Under the pieces are notes generated by a model. That model made no database searches. It worked only from the letters and a program-made list of their open reading frames with translations, and had not been told where the DNA came from. DNA of 64,000 nucleotides from JAAFIP01 sp043774625. Lineage in GTDB: Bacteria > Pseudomonadota > Gammaproteobacteria > Burkholderiales > Burkholderiaceae_C. The translations under genes were made by a program, and so were the position numbers. Numbering within the stretch: position 1 is the first letter of the stretch; each line of letters begins with the position of its first letter. This document shows positions 1 to 7,924 of this stretch, piece after piece. Where the stretch lies: the NCBI GenBank assembly GCA_043774625.1, contig JAYVTG010000113.1, positions 18,473-82,472 of the forward strand, read 5' to 3'.

Positions 1-837
1 CTTGGGTTTGCCAGTGGAGCCGCTGGTGTACAAGATGAAAAGTGGGTGTTCGGCTCCCACCATTTCAGCCGCACACGTGGTGCTCTGGCCATTCACCGCA
101 TCGGTAAACGTGACGTCTCGGCCTGCGACCATGTTGCATGCAGTTTGCGTGCGCTGGTACACAAAGATATTTTTGATACTCTCGCAGCCACCCAATGCCA
201 AGCCTTCGTCTACGATGGCTTTGAGCGGCAATTCTTTGCCACCGCGCATTTGGTAATTGGCTGTGATGACAGCCACGGCACCTGCGTCGATGATGCGTTC
301 TTGCAAACTTTTGGCAGAAAAGCCACCGAACACCACAGAGTGTGTTGCGCCAATGCGTGCGCAAGCTTGCATGGCCACTACGCCTTGCGTCGTCATAGGC
401 ATGTAGATCAGCACACGGTCACCGCGCTTAATGCCTTTGGCCTTGAGCGCGTTGGCAAACTGGCTGACCTGGGCCAACAACTCCTTGAAGGTAACCTTGG
501 TTACCGCACCATCGTCGGCTTCAAAAATAATCGCGGTTTTGTTCTCAACAGGCGTGCCGATATGTTTGTCCAGGCAGTTGAAAGACGCATTCAACTCGCC
601 ATCGTCAAACCATTTGTAAAACGGTGCTTTGGATTCGTCCAGCGTTTTGGTAAACGGCTTGTTCCACACCAGATTCTCGCGCGCCAGACGCGCCCAGTAG
701 CCTTCAAAATCATCCGCAGCTTCTTTGCACAAGGCATCGTAGGCGGCCATGCCTGAAATGCGCGCGCCTTGCATAGCGGCAGCGGGTGGTGGGAAAACGC
801 GGTTTTCAACCAGATTGTTTTCAATGGCGGTGCTCAT
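1..837 (-). CDS. acs: acetyl-CoA synthetase, N-terminal part (cut by window edge)
   Basis: The first 279 codons of an AMP-forming acetate-CoA ligase are read leftward from the ATG at 837-835 and run off the window with no stop. The N-terminus has the acs pattern (FEGYWARLARENLVW, then FYKWFDDGELNAS, then CLDKH), followed by the RGDRVLIYMPM and SVVFGGFSAKSL segments. The adenylate-forming signature YTSGSTGKPK falls at the window edge. The enzyme makes acetyl-CoA from acetate, ATP and CoA in the cytoplasm. A GGAG ribosome binding site lies just upstream of the ATG. The gene is divergent from the UPF0114 gene across a 218-bp gap, in which I see no clear operator. Confidence 0.93.
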   Translation of the reverse strand, partial: MSTAIENNLVENRVFPPPAAAMQGARISGMAAYDALCKEAADDFEGYWARLARENLVWNKPFTKTLDESKAPFYKWFDDGELNASFNCLDKHIGTPVENKTAIIFEADDGAVTKVTFKELLAQVSQFANALKAKGIKRGDRVLIYMPMTTQGVVAMQACARIGATHSVVFGGFSAKSLQERIIDAGAVAVITANYQMRGGKELPLKAIVDEGLALGGCESIKNIFVYQRTQTACNMVAGRDVTFTDAVNGQSTTCAAEMVGAEHPLFILYTSGSTGKPK

Positions 838-1055
838 GGTGGAGTCTCCAAACTGTAAAAAATTGCACGTAATATCGGGCTTCGCTCTTACTAGGCTCTG
901 ACTTACTGTGAACCTACGAATTTACCACCTCTCGGCTGTAGACAGCTCACACAGCGCGGCTGTCAATCGCCACTACAATTAAAGTATCGGTAAATATCGC
1001 TCAAAAGCGTCACCCACAACAAAACCGCCAACCATTACCCAAACCTGATTTCACC

Positions 1056-1694
1056 ATGTCTCAATCAATCGCTTCTGGCAAGCCAATGGCTCGCCGCATG
1101 AACCCTCTTTCGCGCATAATTTTTTCCAGCCGCTGGCTACAAATGCCGCTGTATCTGGGCCTGATTTTGGCGCAAGCCGTGTATGTATATCACTTTGGCG
1201 TGGAGCTGTCCCACCTGATTGGCGCTGCTTTTGGCAATCAAGGCGATATTGACGCGCTGGTAAAAAGCATTGGCTATGTGTCTGAAGCCAAGCTCACCGG
1301 GCTGAACGAAACAGTCATCATGCTCGTGGTGCTGGCGCTGATAGACGTGGTGATGATCTCCAACCTGCTGATCATGGTGATTGTGGGCGGCTACGAGACT
1401 TTTGTCAGCCGCATGAATCTGGAAGATCACCCCGACCAGCCCGAATGGCTCAGCCATGTGAACGCCAGCGTGCTGAAAGTGAAGCTGGCAACGGCCATCA
1501 TCGGCATTTCATCCATTCACCTGCTGAAAACCTTTATCAACGCTGCCAACTACACCGAAAAAGTGTTGATGTGGCAAACCATCATCCACATCACGTTTTT
1601 GCTCAGCGCCATGGCGATTGCCTATACCGACAAGTTGATGGCCCGCCAAGACCATGATGCCAAAAAGGTAGATGGCAGAGCGAATAATGACTGA
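1056..1694 (+). CDS. UPF0114 (YqhA-type, TIGR00645) inner-membrane protein
   Basis: A 212-residue protein with about four hydrophobic segments: around residues 28-50, 85-110 (VIMLVVLALIDVVMISNLL), 145-165 and 175-195. The SRIIFSSRWLQMPLYLGLI opening, the VMISNLLIMVIVGGYETFVSR core and the WLSHVNASVLKVKLA loop are typical of the UPF0114/YqhA family. The family's function is unknown. It stands 46 bp upstream of fumarase on the same strand and may be co-transcribed with it. The ATG at 1056 has no strong Shine-Dalgarno, so an internal Met (residue 11 or 15) is possible. Confidence 0.85.
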   Translation: MSQSIASGKPMARRMNPLSRIIFSSRWLQMPLYLGLILAQAVYVYHFGVELSHLIGAAFGNQGDIDALVKSIGYVSEAKLTGLNETVIMLVVLALIDVVMISNLLIMVIVGGYETFVSRMNLEDHPDQPEWLSHVNASVLKVKLATAIIGISSIHLLKTFINAANYTEKVLMWQTIIHITFLLSAMAIAYTDKLMARQDHDAKKVDGRANND

Positions 1695-1740
1695 TGGTCG
1701 TAACCCAAGCCATGAATGAACTGAATTGAAGAGATCCACC

Positions 1741-3300
1741 ATGACCACCATCAAAGCAAACGACCTGATTGAGACCATCTGCGCCGCGCTGCAGTACATC
1801 AGCTACTACCATCCCGCTGACTACATCGCCCATCTGGCGCGCGCCTATGAGCGAGAGCAAAGCCCCGCAGCCAAAGACGCCATCGCACAGATTTTGACCA
1901 ATAGCCGCATGAGCGCTGAGGGCCACCGCCCGATTTGCCAGGACACCGGCATCGTCAACGTGTTTTTGAAGGTGGGTATGGACGTGCGCTGGGAAGGCTT
2001 TGAAGCCTTTGGCGGCAGCCTGGACAACGCCGTGAACGAAGGTGTACGCCGTGGCTACAACTTTGCCGACAACAAGTTGCGCGGCTCCATAGTGGCCGAC
2101 CCGCAGTTTGAGCGCAAGAACACGCAAGACAACACGCCAGCGGTGATCGTGACCGAAATCGTGCCGGGCGACACGGTTGACATTACCGTGGCGGCGAAAG
2201 GCGGCGGCTCTGAGAATAAAAGCAAACTGGTGATGCTCAACCCCAGCGACAGCGTGGTGGACTGGGTGCTCAAGACGGTGCCCACCATGGGCGCGGGCTG
2301 GTGCCCACCGGGCATGCTAGGTATTGGCATTGGTGGCACGGCAGAAAAGGCCGTGCTGATGGCCAAGCAAAGCTTGATGGAAGACATCGATATGTACGAG
2401 CTGCAGGCCAAAGCCCAATCTGGCGCTGCGCTGAGCAAAACCGAAGCCCTGCGCCTGGAACTGCACGACAAGGTCAACGCGCTGGGCATAGGCGCGCAGG
2501 GCTTGGGCGGGCTCACCACGGTACTGGACATCAAAATCAAGATGTACCCTACGCATGCCGCTGGCAAACCCGTGGCCATGATTCCCAACTGCGCCGCTAC
2601 CCGCCATGCCCATGTGGTGATGGACGGCAGCGGCCCGGTGTATTTGTACCCGCCATCGCTGGACCTGTGGCCCGACGTGCACTGGACGCCCGACGTGCAA
2701 AAAAGCCAGCGCATAGACCTGAACACCCTGACCAAAGAGCAGGTCGCCAGCTGGAAGCCCGGCCAAACCCTGCTGCTCAACGGCAAAATGTTGACTGGGC
2801 GCGACGCTGCGCACAAACGCATTCAAGACATGCTGGCCAAAGGAGAAAAGCTGCCGGTAGACTTCTATAACCGCGTGATTTACTACGTCGGCCCCGTAGA
2901 CCCCGTGCGCAACGAAGCCGTGGGTCCCGCTGGCCCCACCACCGCCACCCGCATGGACAAATTCACCGACATGATGCTCGCCGAGACCGGTCTGATCAGC
3001 ATGATCGGCAAAGCCGAGCGCGGCCCCTCAGGCATTGAAGCCATCAAAAAGCACAAGTCCGCTTACTTGATGGCCGTGGGCGGCGCCGCCTACCTGGTGT
3101 CCAAAGCCATCAAAACCGCCAAAGTGGTGGGTTTTGCCGACCTGGGCATGGAAGCGATTTACGAGTTTGACGTGGTCGACATGCCCGTCACTGTGGCGGT
3201 AGACGCCCTAGGCACCAGCGTGCACAACACTGGCCCAGCGGAATGGCAAAAGCGCATTGCGACGGGCGAATTTAAAGGAATTACTGTCGCAAGTCATTGA
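1741..3300 (+). CDS. class I (iron-sulfur) fumarate hydratase
   Basis: A 519-residue fumarase of the one-chain FumA/FumB type, converting fumarate to malate in the TCA cycle. The three cysteines expected to hold the 4Fe-4S cluster are visible: C66 (RPICQDTG), C188 (GAGWCPPGM) and C284 (IPNCAATRHAH). The C-terminal swivelling domain is complete (GPAGPTTATRMDKF, then GKAERGPSGIEAIKKH, then GFADLGMEAIYEFDV). The ATG at 1741 is preceded by a GAAGAGA ribosome binding site, whereas the in-frame TTG at 1726 lies inside that site and is not the start. This oxygen-sensitive class contains an Fe-S cluster, unlike class II FumC. Confidence 0.95.
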   Translation: MTTIKANDLIETICAALQYISYYHPADYIAHLARAYEREQSPAAKDAIAQILTNSRMSAEGHRPICQDTGIVNVFLKVGMDVRWEGFEAFGGSLDNAVNEGVRRGYNFADNKLRGSIVADPQFERKNTQDNTPAVIVTEIVPGDTVDITVAAKGGGSENKSKLVMLNPSDSVVDWVLKTVPTMGAGWCPPGMLGIGIGGTAEKAVLMAKQSLMEDIDMYELQAKAQSGAALSKTEALRLELHDKVNALGIGAQGLGGLTTVLDIKIKMYPTHAAGKPVAMIPNCAATRHAHVVMDGSGPVYLYPPSLDLWPDVHWTPDVQKSQRIDLNTLTKEQVASWKPGQTLLLNGKMLTGRDAAHKRIQDMLAKGEKLPVDFYNRVIYYVGPVDPVRNEAVGPAGPTTATRMDKFTDMMLAETGLISMIGKAERGPSGIEAIKKHKSAYLMAVGGAAYLVSKAIKTAKVVGFADLGMEAIYEFDVVDMPVTVAVDALGTSVHNTGPAEWQKRIATGEFKGITVASH

Positions 3301-3308
3301 TTTTTATA

Positions 3309-3353
3309 AATTTCTACCAGAATTCTTGAAAAATTAATATTTTGGTAGAAATT
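3309..3353. promoter_or_regulatory. 11-bp AT-rich inverted repeat between fumarase and the nucleotidyltransferase gene
   Basis: AATTTCTACCA (3309-3319) is mirrored by TGGTAGAAATT (3343-3353) with a 23-nt AT-rich spacer. The arms match perfectly. No T-run follows directly, so it is not a classical terminator. Position, 19 bp before the next start codon, suits an operator or leader hairpin for the nucleotidyltransferase gene, though a weak fumarase 3'-end hairpin is also possible. Confidence 0.5.
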
Positions 3354-3371
3354 AAATAAAATCAGATACTC

Positions 3372-4433
3372 ATGATCTATCAGTCCTTTGACTACATTCC
3401 CTACACGTCTGACGCACAACGCACCATCGCCAATTTGGAGCAAGGCTACAGCGCCTGGTTAGACACCGAGCGTGATATGGCCAAGTTGCCGCTTTCCATG
3501 TATTGGGCGGCGAAGAACGACACTGATTACCTCACGGCAAAGCTACATGCCAAAGACAACGGTACCAGCATGGGTGCGCGCAGCGAGGCCACAGAAGCGC
3601 GCTTTGCCGCATACACCGCCGAAAAGACGTCGTTACAAGGCCGGCTGCAGCAGCAAACCGAAATGCTCAATCAGCGCGCTGCGCTCTATCGCACGCGTGA
3701 GTTGCGGCTGCCGCAAATGGTGGACGAGCCTGCAGAGATCTTGCGCAAACTCGACATTGAAGAGCTGCTGGGCAGCGATGTGATGGTGGTTGGCACCAAT
3801 GCCTTTTCTGCTTACGAGCTGGCTTGCGGGGCGAGGTTCCCGGTTGGTAATGAGACGACGCAAGACTTTGACATGGCATGGTGCCGCACTACCAAGGCGT
3901 CGCTGGTTGCAGTGGGCAACGGCGCATCTGTAAAACAGAAGAAAACCATTTTTTCGCTTTTGCGCAGCATTGATAAAACCTACAAGATCAACCCAAGGCG
4001 TCCGAACCAGGCCATCAACGCCTCCGGTTATGAAGTTGAGTTGCTTGCAGCCCCCAGCACCCATCCATTACCCAAAGAAGAAGCTTTTGACCCGATGGCC
4101 ACTTTGGTTGAACAAGAGTGGCTGCTGCTGGGCACCCCCATCAGTGCTGTGGTTGCAACCCAGCGTGGGCGCGTTTGCCCGCTGGTGGTACCTGACCCGC
4201 GCTGGATGGCGCTGCACAAATTATGGTTGGCTGATAAACCGGAGCGCCGCGCAGACAAACGCGATAAAGACCGCAGGCAAGGTAACGTGCTCATGGATGC
4301 TGTGCGCCACTTTCTCACTGCGTCACACCCTATCAACATAGACTTCGTGATGGATCTACCGACCGAGCTACAGCCCGTATTTGACGCCTGGTGCGCAGAG
4401 CGCCAGTTTGTACCCGGCAAGCAAGCATCATGA
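3372..4433 (+). CDS. GSU2403-family nucleotidyltransferase-fold protein
   Basis: A 353-residue protein resembling the GSU2403 / NTP_transf_8 family. The fold motif VVGTNAFSAYE lies near residue 140, followed by the acidic strand TQDFDMAW, a LLRSIDKTY helix and the strand GYEVELLA. The N-terminal third (residues 40-120) is helical and probably coiled. Distant relatives of this fold are toxins of type IV toxin-antitoxin systems, but no antitoxin partner is visible and the substrate is unknown. Its stop overlaps the murI start (ATGA), so the two genes are translationally coupled. No strong ribosome binding site is seen at 3372; the inverted repeat at 3309-3353 may control it. Confidence 0.75.
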   Translation: MIYQSFDYIPYTSDAQRTIANLEQGYSAWLDTERDMAKLPLSMYWAAKNDTDYLTAKLHAKDNGTSMGARSEATEARFAAYTAEKTSLQGRLQQQTEMLNQRAALYRTRELRLPQMVDEPAEILRKLDIEELLGSDVMVVGTNAFSAYELACGARFPVGNETTQDFDMAWCRTTKASLVAVGNGASVKQKKTIFSLLRSIDKTYKINPRRPNQAINASGYEVELLAAPSTHPLPKEEAFDPMATLVEQEWLLLGTPISAVVATQRGRVCPLVVPDPRWMALHKLWLADKPERRADKRDKDRRQGNVLMDAVRHFLTASHPINIDFVMDLPTELQPVFDAWCAERQFVPGKQAS

Positions 4434-5236
4434 CCGCCCCCTCCCCCATCGGTGTCTTCGACTCCGGCATTGGCGGCCTGAGCATTTTGAAAGCCTTGCG
4501 CCAGGCCATGCCGCAGGAGCGGTTTGTGTATTTTGCCGACACTGCGCACAACCCCTATGGCGAGAAGAGCGAGGCTTTTGTCATAGACCGTTCGCACGCC
4601 ATCACCCAGCAACTGGTGCAAGGCTATGGCATCAAGGCGCTGGTGGTGGCCTGCAACACGGCTACGGCGGCGGCTATTGCACTGTTAAGGGCCGAGCACC
4701 CGCTTTTGCCCATCGTTGGCGTAGAACCTGCTCTTAAACCCGCCGTAGCCGTCAGCAAAACCAGGCGCATCGCCGTGCTGGCCACGCGCGGCACGCTGCA
4801 AAGCGCTAAATTCGCGGCCCTATTGCAGTCTTTGCATGGTCAAGCCGAATTTATTTGCACCCCCTGCGACGGTTTGGCCGAGCAGATCGAGCGCAGCGCG
4901 CAGCAGCATGATGCTACACAATTAATAGCTGCTTGCGCACATTCCACGCTGGCTTGTGGCAGTTTTGGCACCCAAAATGCAGAAATAGACACCTTGGTGC
5001 TCGGTTGCACGCATTACCCGCTGGTATTGCCCTACTTTCGCCAAACCGTGGGCCCGCAAGTGCAGATTGTGGACAACGGCGAGGCGGTGGCGCGGCGCAC
5101 GCTGCAGTTGCTGACTGGTAATATCGCCTCGCCTGGGGCGCCCGGCAACGCAGCTAGCAATGGCGGCCGTCTTGTGCTGCTGTCTAGCGGCGACGTGCAG
5201 GTGCTGCAGCATGCTGTTCAGTATTTTGGTAGCTAA
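4430..5236 (+). CDS. murI: glutamate racemase
   Basis: A 268-residue PLP-independent racemase supplying D-glutamate for peptidoglycan. The pair of catalytic cysteines is present: C75 (VVACNTATA) and C193 (LGCTHYP), with the FDSGIGGL glycine-rich start. The ATG at 4430 overlaps the upstream TGA, which favours this start over the in-frame codon at 4391. Residues 161-175 (ATQLIAACAHSTLA) are encoded by a reverse-oriented copy of the dispersed 41-nt repeat. They fall in the spacer before the second catalytic Cys, so the enzyme carries an extra loop that I expect related enzymes to lack. A second copy follows the stop codon. Confidence 0.95.
   Translation: MTAPSPIGVFDSGIGGLSILKALRQAMPQERFVYFADTAHNPYGEKSEAFVIDRSHAITQQLVQGYGIKALVVACNTATAAAIALLRAEHPLLPIVGVEPALKPAVAVSKTRRIAVLATRGTLQSAKFAALLQSLHGQAEFICTPCDGLAEQIERSAQQHDATQLIAACAHSTLACGSFGTQNAEIDTLVLGCTHYPLVLPYFRQTVGPQVQIVDNGEAVARRTLQLLTGNIASPGAPGNAASNGGRLVLLSSGDVQVLQHAVQYFGS
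4913..4953 (-). repeat. 41-nt hairpin repeat, copy 1 (inside murI)
   Basis: Reverse orientation. Translated as ATQLIAACAHSTLA. The terminal stem is reduced to GCTA/TAGC. Confidence 0.85.
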
Positions 5237-5247
5237 AACCGCTTAAT

Positions 5248-5288
5248 GCCAGCGTAGAATATGCGCAAGCAGCTACTTTATTAATAGC
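5248..5288 (+). repeat. 41-nt hairpin repeat, copy 2 (after murI)
   Basis: Forward: GCCAGCGTAGAATATGCGC followed by AAGCA and GCTACTTTATTAATAGC. The fifth stem pair is mismatched. Confidence 0.9.
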
Positions 5289-5310
5289 ACTACCGGTCCA
5301 AAACCCCAAA

Positions 5311-5943
5311 CTAGGCAACCAGGTCACCCAGGTGCCCGTTGGCGCAAAAGGTTTCAAACCAAAACTCATTGACGTAATGGTGCCCCATCGGATGGTGGCC
5401 ACAGATCAGTTCTTTGCCAGCCCACACGCCATGCCAAAACTGGCGCAGTAACTGGCCTTTGGCATCGGTGTAGCAGGCAGTCACACCTACAAACAGGTTG
5501 CCGTCTTCTGTCTTGGTAAACACCTTTTCCAGGCACAGGGCGTCCAAACCGGTGGTCAGCGCCGCTATGCGGGGCGCCGTCCAGCGCGCGCCCGTTGCCT
5601 TGGCATCGTCGCTTTCTACGGTATAGCGCAAAGCCAAGCCGTCGGTAGCCACGACCACCAGCACGCCATTGCCCGCCATGCCCACGGCAAACGACGTGCC
5701 TTGCAAACCCGTGCTCACCAGTCGGCCCGCTCTTTTGATGGCGTTGCCCGTATCGTAGCTCCAGATAAAACCGTCTGACCCGATGGAGAAAGATTCTTGC
5801 TTGCCTTTGGAATTGTTGACCAGCACCGTATTTTTCCATAACGGTTTTGCTGGCACCTTGTCCACGGGTGAGCTGCGAAAACCAGCCCAGAGTTGGCGCG
5901 GCGCCTGGAGTGGCAGATTAGACATAGCAGCTACAGCATTCAT
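5311..5943 (-). CDS. protein of unknown function, beta-rich
   Basis: A 210-residue protein I do not recognise. It is rich in short beta-prone stretches (SFSIGSDGFIWSYDTG, GVLVVVATDGLALRY, NLFVGVTACYT), as in propeller or WD-like repeats, and has no signal peptide or membrane segment. The end is His/Trp-rich (GHHPMGHHYVNEFWFETF). The ATG at 5943 has a GGAAG about ten bases upstream; Met7 (5925) is an alternative. It is divergent from the winged-helix regulator at 6208. Two GTGTGACAG direct repeats sit at its start codon. Confidence 0.6.
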   Translation of the reverse strand: MNAVAAMSNLPLQAPRQLWAGFRSSPVDKVPAKPLWKNTVLVNNSKGKQESFSIGSDGFIWSYDTGNAIKRAGRLVSTGLQGTSFAVGMAGNGVLVVVATDGLALRYTVESDDAKATGARWTAPRIAALTTGLDALCLEKVFTKTEDGNLFVGVTACYTDAKGQLLRQFWHGVWAGKELICGHHPMGHHYVNEFWFETFCANGHLGDLVA

Positions 5944-5975
5944 GTGTGACAGACTTCCATATTAAGGTGTGACAG
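5944..5975 (-). promoter_or_regulatory. pair of 9-bp direct repeats at the start of the unknown gene
   Basis: GTGTGACAG occurs at 5944-5952 and again at 5967-5975, 23 bp apart (two helical turns). Read on the minus strand this is CTGTCACAC twice, the nearer copy touching the ATG of the unknown gene. The half-site resembles a PhoB-type box (CTGTCAT), but the 11-bp tandem arrangement of a true Pho box is missing. A regulator site is inferred only. Confidence 0.35.
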
Positions 5976-6076
5976 GCTAATAAATGAACTCGGGATATTG
6001 TTTTGGGGTTCTTGTTTGGCATGGATGAAGTATCTGCCTAACGGGCCTTTATGTCGTGAATGAAACCTTTAACGCT

Positions 6077-6156
6077 CTTAAACAATTAGCTACAAAAGCT
6101 TAAAACTGCCTAAAAATCTTAAAATTTCTTAAAATTCCTGAAATTAGGTGCTAAAG
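6077..6156 (+). promoter_or_regulatory. helically phased CTTAAA array upstream of the winged-helix regulator
   Basis: CTTAAA or a one-mismatch variant starts at 6077, 6099, 6109, 6118, 6128, 6138 and 6151; five consecutive units lie 9-10 bp apart. The block is AT-rich and lies 50-130 bp before the regulator start. Winged-helix OmpR/PhoB-type domains bind direct repeats spaced by about one helical turn, so an autoregulatory operator is a reasonable inference. Intrinsic DNA curvature from phased A-tracts is the main alternative. Confidence 0.4.
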
Positions 6157-6207
6157 TCGTTTCGCAATTACAACTAAAACAGCTCCTAACGAGACGTACT
6201 TCACAAA

Positions 6208-7893
6208 GTGGCCACAGAACTCGCTTTTTCCCATTGCCTGCTACGCATGCACGAACGCCAGTTGCTGGTAAATGCAGCACCCGTGGCCCTGGGTGCACGT
6301 GCCTTTGACGTGCTGTGCACCCTGGCCATGCGCGCGGGGCAACTGGTGAGCAAGGCTGAGCTGTTTGAGCAGGTGTGGCCAGGCATGGTGGTAGAAGAAA
6401 ACAACCTGCAGGTGCACATATCGACCCTGCGCAAACTGATCGGGGCTGAGCTGATAGCCACCGTGCCAGGTCGGGGTTACCGGTTTACCGCACGCGTGAG
6501 CACACCAGATGCTCAGCCTGCAAATGCTTCCTCCGCTCACGTCAATGGCGAAGCTGCACTGCTTGCAGCTGCCACTCCCACAGCTAGTACTGCCAGCGCG
6601 GCAAAGGCCTCGTTCGCAGCTGCTACACCCGTAGCGCTAGTAGCACCCCTAACAGCAATAGATGCCCTGCCCGCCGCCACAGCGTCACGTTCCATCGCCG
6701 TGCTGCCCTTTGCCAATTTGAGCAACGACCCCGAGCAGGAATATTTTTCAGACGGACTGGCCGAAGACATCATCTCCAAGCTCACGCGCTCGTCGTGGCT
6801 GTACGTCATTGCCCGCAATTCGTCTTTTGCCTATCGCCAGCCCACTGCACCTGGGTCATCTGGCGCCAACACCGATTCAGCCGAAATTTGCCGCGCCTTG
6901 GGCGCACGCTACCTCGTCACAGGCACGGTGCGCAGGTCAGGCAACACCGTGCGCATCACCGCTGAACTGCTGGACGGACACAGCAAGGAAACCCTGTGGT
7001 CGCACCGGTTTGACCGCCCGCTGGACGACTTGTTTACTGTGCAAAACACTATTTCTACCAGTATCGTCAGCGCCATAGAACCCGTGTATTTACGGCGTGA
7101 AGAGTTTTTGACCAGCCAGCTGGAAGCCCCCGACATGAAGCACTGGGAGCTGCTGATGCGTGCGCGTTGGCATTTTTGGCGCAGCTCGCGCGAACAAAAT
7201 GACAAAGCGCGTCTGCACCTGACCCAGGCATTGGAATCCCAACCCGACGACCCTGCCTGCCTGTCTCTGATGTCATTCACTTACATGGCCAGCGTGTGGA
7301 GTGGCTGGTCACAAGACCCCAGAGGCGATATTCTGCAAGCCAACCGCCTGGCCCTGCGTGCGGTGCGCCAGGACGACACCGACAGCTACGCCCACTTCAC
7401 GCTGGGCACGGCATTGTCGCTCACGGGCAATCTGCCTCAGGCCATTGCCGAAATGGAATATGCCTTGACCCTGTACCCGCAGTTTGCAGGCGCAGCAGGA
7501 GAGCTGGGCCGATTGCTGGCTTTTTCTGGCCAGACGGACGAAGCGGTGGAATACGTGCTGCAAGCCATCGACGCCAGCCCGCACGACCCGCACCTTAGCC
7601 TGTGGGTACGCACACGCGCCGTCGCCTGCTTTATTGACGGTGACTATGTGCAAGCCACCCGTTACGCGCAAGAAGCCACGGCCAAGCGCTCAGACTGGTT
7701 TTTTAACTATTACCTGCTAGCCGCATGCCAGTCGGCTACAGGCAATTTGGAAGCAGCGCAAAAAACACTGCAACTGGCAGGCACTTTTGGCTCCTACAGC
7801 ATGAACGCTTTGCGCTTTGGCCACCCGTTTGCAAACTCGCAGATGATGGATCGTTTTGTAGGTTACCTGCAGCAGGCAGGATGGAACGGTTAA
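6208..7893 (+). CDS. winged-helix / TolB-like / TPR transcriptional regulator
   Basis: A 561-residue protein starting at a GTG. Residues 1-100 form an OmpR/CadC-type winged helix (LGARAFDVLCTLAMRAGQLVSKAEL, then NLQVHISTLRKLIG, then TVPGRGYRFTARV). An Ala/Pro/Thr-rich linker follows (100-160). Residues 163-290 carry the SIAVLPFANLSNDPEQEYFSDGLAEDI motif of the TolB/FlgO-like domain often fused to such regulators. The rest is a helical TPR-type array (340-550). There is no transmembrane segment, unlike CadC. It ends 31 bp before the large FAD oxidoreductase gene, which it probably controls. The array at 6077-6156 lies in its promoter region. Confidence 0.85.
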   Translation: MATELAFSHCLLRMHERQLLVNAAPVALGARAFDVLCTLAMRAGQLVSKAELFEQVWPGMVVEENNLQVHISTLRKLIGAELIATVPGRGYRFTARVSTPDAQPANASSAHVNGEAALLAAATPTASTASAAKASFAAATPVALVAPLTAIDALPAATASRSIAVLPFANLSNDPEQEYFSDGLAEDIISKLTRSSWLYVIARNSSFAYRQPTAPGSSGANTDSAEICRALGARYLVTGTVRRSGNTVRITAELLDGHSKETLWSHRFDRPLDDLFTVQNTISTSIVSAIEPVYLRREEFLTSQLEAPDMKHWELLMRARWHFWRSSREQNDKARLHLTQALESQPDDPACLSLMSFTYMASVWSGWSQDPRGDILQANRLALRAVRQDDTDSYAHFTLGTALSLTGNLPQAIAEMEYALTLYPQFAGAAGELGRLLAFSGQTDEAVEYVLQAIDASPHDPHLSLWVRTRAVACFIDGDYVQATRYAQEATAKRSDWFFNYYLLAACQSATGNLEAAQKTLQLAGTFGSYSMNALRFGHPFANSQMMDRFVGYLQQAGWNG

Positions 7894-7924
7894 TTATTAC
7901 TAATTTCTTCTTAGGGAGCTTGAC

